Positions 58,851-64,000 of a stretch of DNA of 64,000 nucleotides are shown piece by piece. The stretch comes from a virus: the IMG/VR virus record IMGVR_UViG_3300035670_000121, positions 1-64,000 of that record; one strand, given 5' to 3'. Each line of letters opens with the position of its first letter. The stretch's first letter is position 1. Made by a program: the position numbers and the translations under genes. The notes under the pieces are model-generated. The model searched no databases, was not told where the DNA came from, and saw only the letters and a program-made list of their open reading frames with translations.

Positions 58851-59042
58851 TTATTTGTGATTTTCTTTTTTTGGATGATCTTGGCGATCTGGATGTACTT
58901 TTCTAGGACCATGACGCTTTTTGCGTTTTCCTTCTTGTTTTTGTTCTTTGTTTGGTTTTTTATGTTCTTGATTTTGTTTAGGTTCGTCAGCGAATAAATT
59001 TGCTGAAAATAATAAAGCGATTATAAATATGATGTATTTCAT
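58851..59042 (-). CDS. Small exported Lys/His-rich peptide
   Basis: 63 residues. The Sec signal MKYIIFIIALLFSANLFA is followed by a ~44-residue mature part of Lys, His, Arg, Gln and Pro only (KRKKRHGPRKVHPDRQDHPK). TGTATAAT lies eight bases before the ATG, so it is a lone late-type unit between terminators. Could bind LPS or nucleic acid, or chelate metal; unknown. Confidence 0.65.
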   Translation of the reverse strand: MKYIIFIIALLFSANLFADEPKQNQEHKKPNKEQKQEGKRKKRHGPRKVHPDRQDHPKKENHK

Positions 59043-59049
59043 ATAATAT

Positions 59050-59058
59050 ATTATACAT
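59050..59058 (-). promoter_or_regulatory. Late-type promoter motif
   Basis: On the minus strand ATGTATAAT lies 16 nt before the ATG at 59042 (A in place of the first G of the motif). Confidence 0.5.
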
Positions 59059-59107
59059 AGTTATTTTATAAAAAGAAAAACTTTTACAATTCCTTTACAA
59101 AAAATAT

Positions 59108-59686
59108 ATGAATGATGTATTTACAGATATTTATCTGAAAAAAGAATGGCAACAAATAATAGGAACTTTTTCTGGTCCCGGCGCTTCATTAGAATGCTCA
59201 AGTCCATATTTAGATTTTTTGCAAAATTTTATTAAAGATAATAATATTAAATCTATCTTAGATATCGGATGTGGCGATTTTAATTTGATGCAACATCTAA
59301 ATTTTGAAAATTTAAATTATAAAGGCGTTGATGTCGTTCAATTTTTAGTGGAAGAAAATAATAAAAAATATTCAAAATCAAATATAAAATTTGAGCATAA
59401 AGATTTAACTACACAAAAAGAGACAGAAATTTATGATCTGATTTTAATTAAAGATGTATTTCAGCATCTTTCGTTCAAAAATATTTTTCTTATATTAGAA
59501 AACATTAAAGGTAAAAATATATTGATTTCTAATGATTATTACAAGAATTATAATTTAGATATAGATGATGGCGGTTGGAGATATGTTGATATGTCATATC
59601 AACCTTTTAATTTGAAAGGTGACTATATTTTTCAGTGGCCTGTTTTAAGCACTACTAAAAAAGTATTTCATTATAAAAATGAATAA
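59108..59686 (+). CDS. SAM-dependent methyltransferase
   Basis: 192 residues, class I fold. SILDIGCGDFNLMQHL is motif I, YKGVDVVQFLVEEN is the acidic end of strand 2, and LILIKDVFQHLSFKNIFLIL the motif IV/V region. Small-molecule or sugar methyltransferase is more likely than DNA type, because no DPPY/NPPY motif is seen. Overlaps the beta-helix gene by 8 bp, so it may modify the same surface glycan. Confidence 0.8.
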   Translation: MNDVFTDIYLKKEWQQIIGTFSGPGASLECSSPYLDFLQNFIKDNNIKSILDIGCGDFNLMQHLNFENLNYKGVDVVQFLVEENNKKYSKSNIKFEHKDLTTQKETEIYDLILIKDVFQHLSFKNIFLILENIKGKNILISNDYYKNYNLDIDDGGWRYVDMSYQPFNLKGDYIFQWPVLSTTKKVFHYKNE

Positions 59687-60938
59687 AAACACTCCAGAAT
59701 ACTACGGTTATACTATAGGTCAAAATATAGTACCATATATTAATAAATGTATCGATGAAAATGGCGAATGTTATGTTTCAGAAGGTGAACATGTTTTTGG
59801 TCGCAATGATGAAGAATGGCATAAAGGTCATGTTTGGTCTGATAGTTGTATAACATGGGGTTGGAATAGGCATCATAATATTAAGTTAATTGGTGCTGGT
59901 CATGGTAAAACAATTTTCAAATTAATAGATAAAGTAAATAGTAGAAATTTATTTGGAACACCTGATCCAATTATTCACATGTTATCAACAAATTATGACG
60001 TTAGTTGCGATAATAATTTAATAGAAGGTATAACATTTGATGGCAATTACCAAAACAATCATGATATTAGTACTGTTTGCGCGATGAGGATTCGCGGTTC
60101 TAATAATACAGTAAAAAATTGTCGATTTATCAATTTTGGTGTTGGCGATAAATCAGATCATGAATGTTTTCAAGTCTTTTGTGTAGGATATGGTAAATTA
60201 GACGAAGGTTCTAAAATATTAAATAACATATTTGAATCTGTCGGCAAAAAGAAAAATAGCAAACAAGGGCATTGTCCCGAAAATACATTTGTTGCAGTTG
60301 GCGGCAAAGCGCCACAAATAAAATATAATACATTTAAAAACTGCGAATTTGATACAGTAAATCAACAAAGTCCATTACATGCGATTACAATTGCTGATTC
60401 TTTAAATGCAGAAATAACAGATAATATATTTGAAAACTTTCAAGGTAATTGCATTTACATAGATAGTTGGAAAAATAAAAATGCTGTAATAGTGAACAAC
60501 CGTGGTACAAATATATGGATTTTTATAGCTCTTACGTGTCAGTATTGGCAAAATCAAGATCAAATTAGTTACAGTGAAGATTTTTGCATAGAAAACAATG
60601 AAGTTGTTTTAAGCAATGGGGATGTATATTATCAATGGGACCGGCAACCAATTGCGTCTGTGTTTTTTGCTTATAACCATGACCCTCAATTAAATATTAA
60701 TATACATACAGGATTCAAAAATGTTATTGCAAAAGATAATAAAATCACTTTAGGCCATCGAATAATTAATGGCACTGTTGAAGCAAGCAATGTTTTGAAA
60801 TGTTATTGGGGATATATGGCAAGTACTGATAAAATCCTATTGACAAACAATCAAATTTTCAGTAATATACCTAAACCAATTGAGAAGCTATCTATCTTTA
60901 GAAGATTTATTAATTGGTTATTAAATATATTCAAATAA
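59679..60938 (+). CDS. Right-handed beta-helix protein (pectate-lyase-like)
   Basis: 419 residues of repeated beta-strand turns: NIKLIGAGHGKTIFKL, NNLIEGITFDGNYQ, NTVKNCRFINFG, KILNNIFESVG, PQIKYNTFKNCEF and AEITDNIFENF. This N-x-I-x-x-N-x-F repetition is the parallel beta-helix fold of polysaccharide lyases and tailspikes. No signal peptide. The basic, aromatic C-terminal tail (FRRFINWLLNIF) could anchor it. Likely a depolymerase or receptor-binding virion protein; catalytic residues not identified. Confidence 0.75.
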   Translation: MNKNTPEYYGYTIGQNIVPYINKCIDENGECYVSEGEHVFGRNDEEWHKGHVWSDSCITWGWNRHHNIKLIGAGHGKTIFKLIDKVNSRNLFGTPDPIIHMLSTNYDVSCDNNLIEGITFDGNYQNNHDISTVCAMRIRGSNNTVKNCRFINFGVGDKSDHECFQVFCVGYGKLDEGSKILNNIFESVGKKKNSKQGHCPENTFVAVGGKAPQIKYNTFKNCEFDTVNQQSPLHAITIADSLNAEITDNIFENFQGNCIYIDSWKNKNAVIVNNRGTNIWIFIALTCQYWQNQDQISYSEDFCIENNEVVLSNGDVYYQWDRQPIASVFFAYNHDPQLNINIHTGFKNVIAKDNKITLGHRIINGTVEASNVLKCYWGYMASTDKILLTNNQIFSNIPKPIEKLSIFRRFINWLLNIFK

Positions 60939-60940
60939 TT

Positions 60941-61414
60941 ATGAAGAGACTAATCGCACTACTATCTATTATTACTGCACTCACGGCCAACGCTTTGGAT
61001 TTCTCCATTGTTGGAAGTGGAAACACTCAAACTCAAGGACCAACTACGCCAACACAGTTTGCTACTGGTCTTCGTTTCGAAACTTTTGTTACTGATGCTA
61101 TTAGCATTGGCGCTGTTCAATCGTTTGGATTGACTGCTGTTGATAATGTATTGTTTAATACTGAAGTATTTACTGCTTACAATATTAACTATACAATTTT
61201 TGGAATGAAGAATACTGTATTCGCTGGCGGCGATGTTAATCTAGCTTATGGCGATGGAACTCAAAGCGCGTGGAAAGCTGGACCAATTCTAGGCAATCGA
61301 TTTTTCCTAACTGATAATACTTATATTCTCGCCCAAGCTGCTTACGATGTAGCTTTGAATGGCGTATCGAATAATCAGGTTCGATATACGTTAGGTTTGG
61401 CTTTTAGATTTTAA
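60941..61414 (+). CDS. Small outer-membrane beta-barrel-like protein
   Basis: 157 residues from the ATG at 60941. Signal peptide MKRLIALLSIITALTANA, then alternating polar/hydrophobic strands (ATGLRFETFVTDAISIGAVQ, TVFAGGDVNLAYGDGT) and a final strand ending in Phe (YTLGLAFRF), the usual C-terminal BAM signal. It would insert in the host outer membrane. Superinfection exclusion is a known role for such phage proteins. Confidence 0.65.
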   Translation: MKRLIALLSIITALTANALDFSIVGSGNTQTQGPTTPTQFATGLRFETFVTDAISIGAVQSFGLTAVDNVLFNTEVFTAYNINYTIFGMKNTVFAGGDVNLAYGDGTQSAWKAGPILGNRFFLTDNTYILAQAAYDVALNGVSNNQVRYTLGLAFRF

Positions 61415-61442
61415 TTAGAATAATCTAAAAAATTTGTGTATT

Positions 61443-61477
61443 ATCCAGTAGGGGCCAAACCCTACTGGATTTTTATT
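61443..61477 (+). terminator. Strong rho-independent terminator
   Basis: ATCCAGTAGGG / CCCTACTGGAT 11-bp stem, 6-nt loop, then TTTTATTT. The T-run leads directly to the ATG at 61479. A TGTATTAT lies at 61437-61444 partly inside the stem. Confidence 0.9.
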
Positions 61478-61478
61478 T

Positions 61479-64000
61479 ATGAAATGGGTTAAATTCCTGA
61501 TAGTTAGTTTATTTCTTGTTTTTAATTTATATTCGCAAGTCATAACAAATACTGCTACATTATATTCTAACGTTACTCAAGCAGATAATAGTGTTATAAC
61601 AGTTCCTATTCCTATAACTATTGTTAGAACTAATGGAAGAATTGCCGAATTGTCATTAAATATTAGTAACGTTTCTCAAAATGCAAAACAAATCAATTTA
61701 AGAGTATATGAATTAATTTATACCACAAATGTTGTTGAGACACCGCTAACAAATTCTACTACTACTGGAGATACAACAGGTGGAAGTACTGGAGACACAA
61801 CAGGTGGTACAGGCAGCACAGATGGTGGAACAACAAGTGGAGATACTGGAGGTACAACAGGTGGAACTACAGGAGGTACAACTGGAGGATCAACAACTGG
61901 TTCTACTGGCGGAAGCACAGGCGGCACAACTGGAGGAGGAACAACATCAACAAATTATGTATATGTAACAAATAGTGTTACATTAAACGTAACTTTACAA
62001 ACTCAAACTGGGACAACAAATGACGTACAGATACCCGCTCAAACTGTTTGGCATAATGATCAATTAGAAAATATATTATTTGATATAACGAGCCTTCCAC
62101 CTGATGCAATTATATTGAGATTTAGAATATTAGATTATATTTATGATGAAAACGGTAATCTAGTAGGACCACAAGGATCAGGTACAAATAGCGGAGGAAG
62201 TGGAACTGGAGGATCTGGAACTGGTACAGGTGGAAGTGATACTGGATCTGGAGATTCAGGAACTGGCGGTGCGGATTCTGGGGGCGGATCGACAAGTCCA
62301 CCATCAGCAGATACTATACAATTTCCAGTAGAAGTACTTGGTGCTGATCAACACACAGAAGAATTTAAATTAGTTCTTAATGATAATTTAAATGATATCT
62401 ACGGCGCAAGATTCACTATACACGGTTTAGGATTTACAAATAAAGCTTCGGTTAGTATTAATGGATCACAATGGATTCCATTAAATAACAGAACGGTTAT
62501 ATTTCCAAGAAAATTTGAAAGAATATGGGTCGGAATTGGCGGTTTTCAAAACACATTAACAATGGTATTACCATTTGCCAGTAACAACATTATTCCTAGC
62601 GTAACTAATACGATTAAATTTAAGTTTAATGATATCACAAAACAAACCGTTGGATATAGAGTATTAAATGCTGATATTGTAAGAAGACAGGATACCGCTG
62701 AAAAAGAATATACATTTGGACATCTTACAGGCAGGTTTTATACAAATACAGTTTATAACTACACGCCTACAACACTTGCTACAACCAAGGTTATTGATGA
62801 TCCTAAAAATTGGACACCAGCATCAAGTGATCCTGTTGTGATTAATCAAGGAAAAGATTTATGGTTTAACGGTGATATTTCAGAGCGAGGAGTTGCTTTA
62901 AATGCTAAGTGTGGTGATTGTCATTTTACAGACGGATATGATTTGAAGTATTTCAATTATAGTGATAAATCAATTATAGCACGAAGTAAATATCATGGTT
63001 TGAGCGAGCAACAAGGTTTAGCATTAGCATCTTATATTCGTAGTTTGGATGTGCCATATCAAGAAAAAGGCAGACCTTGGAATCCACTTTATCAACCCGG
63101 ACCCGGCATGAGTACTGTGCCAATTGACAATTGGGCTGCTGGTGCAGGCATGGATTGGGTATTAGATGATGATATAAAATCATTTAATTATATTTTTCCT
63201 AACGGAACACAAGATGGAATTGTATACAATGGTGTAGTTCAACCAATAGACATAAACAAAGCATACAACATTCATGAAATACCAATTGCAATGCAACTGC
63301 CAGATTGGAATCATTGGTTGCCTAAAGTTCATTTGAAAGATAGTGCGCCTGAAATCTGGGATTGGAGTTTGACGAAAGATGGTGGCAGTGGTCGTAGATT
63401 CTTTGATTGGTTTATGGGTAGTATACCAAAAGATCAAGGAATGAAAGGTCTTGTTCAAATAATGAGATCATATGGAGAAAATACTGGTTATCAGTTGGTT
63501 CACATGGATCAATTCTTTCAGAAGAAATATTTTGATGCTGGAAAACGAATTCAATACATGAATGACATAAGAATGGCGTATCGTCATTGGGTAACCGTAA
63601 GAACATTAGAAATCATGCAAAAATGGAAGATGCAAGATTTGGGTCATGATATTCTTGAAGATAATGCTAATACAAGAGATCAATGGGGAGAAAGAGGAGC
63701 AAGATCATATATTGATTTAGGTAAGTTAGATAAAATCAAAGCACAATTTGGTAACAGTTATACGAATGTATTCAATGATAGAAGATGGTTTGCGAACAGT
63801 TTGCCTTTCCATCTAGCTCCACACATTGGAAATCTTGTAGCAGTGACGGATCAAAACGATCCTAATTTCACTTATGAACCTTATGGTGATCAGTCTCCAC
63901 AATGGTATCAACTACAAATGTATCTTGATGATAGCAATAGAATGCCAGAATATAACATAATTGATTGGGGATATTTACATAACTTCTTGTGGGGAGCAAC
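61479..64000 (+). CDS. Large exported protein with c-type cytochrome domain, 3' partial
   Basis: At least 840 residues, running off the window. Sec signal MKWVKFLIVSLFLVFNLYSQ; an N-terminal beta domain; a Thr/Gly linker (about 90-160); a second beta domain with the same VTL..QT pattern; a Gly/Ser/Thr linker (about 233-275); an Ig-like domain; then from ~465 a cytochrome c module with Cys478, Cys481 and His482 (CGDCH), followed by SKYHGLSEQQGLALASYIRS. The C-terminal part holds aromatic, Asp-rich segments. The export signal is what haem attachment needs. This is a rare content for a phage; the alternative is host DNA next to the phage, but no boundary is seen. Confidence 0.8.
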   Translation, partial: MKWVKFLIVSLFLVFNLYSQVITNTATLYSNVTQADNSVITVPIPITIVRTNGRIAELSLNISNVSQNAKQINLRVYELIYTTNVVETPLTNSTTTGDTTGGSTGDTTGGTGSTDGGTTSGDTGGTTGGTTGGTTGGSTTGSTGGSTGGTTGGGTTSTNYVYVTNSVTLNVTLQTQTGTTNDVQIPAQTVWHNDQLENILFDITSLPPDAIILRFRILDYIYDENGNLVGPQGSGTNSGGSGTGGSGTGTGGSDTGSGDSGTGGADSGGGSTSPPSADTIQFPVEVLGADQHTEEFKLVLNDNLNDIYGARFTIHGLGFTNKASVSINGSQWIPLNNRTVIFPRKFERIWVGIGGFQNTLTMVLPFASNNIIPSVTNTIKFKFNDITKQTVGYRVLNADIVRRQDTAEKEYTFGHLTGRFYTNTVYNYTPTTLATTKVIDDPKNWTPASSDPVVINQGKDLWFNGDISERGVALNAKCGDCHFTDGYDLKYFNYSDKSIIARSKYHGLSEQQGLALASYIRSLDVPYQEKGRPWNPLYQPGPGMSTVPIDNWAAGAGMDWVLDDDIKSFNYIFPNGTQDGIVYNGVVQPIDINKAYNIHEIPIAMQLPDWNHWLPKVHLKDSAPEIWDWSLTKDGGSGRRFFDWFMGSIPKDQGMKGLVQIMRSYGENTGYQLVHMDQFFQKKYFDAGKRIQYMNDIRMAYRHWVTVRTLEIMQKWKMQDLGHDILEDNANTRDQWGERGARSYIDLGKLDKIKAQFGNSYTNVFNDRRWFANSLPFHLAPHIGNLVAVTDQNDPNFTYEPYGDQSPQWYQLQMYLDDSNRMPEYNIIDWGYLHNFLWGA
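61758..61950 (+). repeat. Low-complexity Gly/Thr-coding repeat
   Basis: Degenerate repeats of ACA-ACA/GGT-GGA-type codons encode (T/S)TGGTT linkers. Composition alone keeps the opposite strand open as a Pro/Val frame; that is a shadow. Confidence 0.7.

Noticed and set aside
61718-61927. Minus-strand Pro/Val-rich frame (PPVVPPV repeats)
   Set aside because: Reverse complement of Gly/Thr codons in the linker of the exported cytochrome protein; open by composition.
1-64000. Host chromosome or plasmid rather than phage
   Set aside because: Virion, replisome and homing genes are spread throughout with no host housekeeping, plasmid replication or conjugation genes.

Overview
The window is a continuous stretch of a large tailed bacteriophage (Caudoviricetes) genome. 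The DNA is AT-rich and packed with short overlapping genes. It carries phage structural proteins, a phage-encoded replisome, nucleotide metabolism, three recognisable homing or HNH endonucleases and one tRNA. No integrase, plasmid gene or ribosomal gene was seen. The host is probably Gram-negative: several phage proteins have Sec or lipoprotein signals, one looks like an outer-membrane barrel, and seven or eight promoters match the sigma-70 consensus (TTGACA, 16-17 bp, TATAAT-like). Both window edges cut genes.

Layout. 1-6.4 kb: a collagen-like tail fibre, two glycosyltransferase-type genes, a structural (tail-tube-like) protein and a virion serine protease with an apparent frameshift. 6.4-9.96 kb, minus strand: small heat-shock protein, glycosyltransferase, a phage sigma factor and a dNMP kinase. 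10-21.5 kb: a sugar cassette with glycosyltransferases, an RfbH-type 3-dehydratase, RmlB-like dehydratase, split transketolase, and a Gmd/ColD/ColC-like set that could make GDP-colitose. 21.5-27 kb: class II ribonucleotide reductase and head-associated genes with a Dps-like protein. 27-38.4 kb: replication and recombination (UvsX/RecA, nuclease, DnaB-type helicase, primase, Cas4/RecB-type nuclease, and a DNA polymerase III alpha broken into several polypeptides, one break being a split intein with an endonuclease gene inside). 38.4-43 kb: Clp ATPase, FtsZ/tubulin homologue and an SSB-like protein with a hairpin at its start codon. 43-46 kb: large glycosyltransferases. 46-58.8 kb: dUTPase, IMPDH/GMP reductase, tRNA-Gln, thermonuclease, virion protein, membrane proteins (one with a PAS domain), HNH nuclease, dCMP deaminase, GNAT, citrate-synthase-like protein, UV endonuclease and many small genes. 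58.8-64 kb: a block rich in exported proteins: a basic secreted peptide, methyltransferase, beta-helix protein, outer-membrane-like protein and a very large exported protein with a CxxCH haem-binding motif, cut by the window end.

Regulation appears to have two classes. Replication, repair and accessory genes are preceded by host sigma-70 promoters. Structural genes and nrdJ are preceded by a different motif (GTGTA followed by an A/T-rich run) placed only 14-19 nt before the start codon, implying leaderless or near-leaderless mRNAs. The phage sigma factor is the natural candidate to read it. The most unusual items are the phage c-type cytochrome, the split DnaE, the dideoxyhexose cassette, the leaderless promoter class and the citrate-synthase-like gene.
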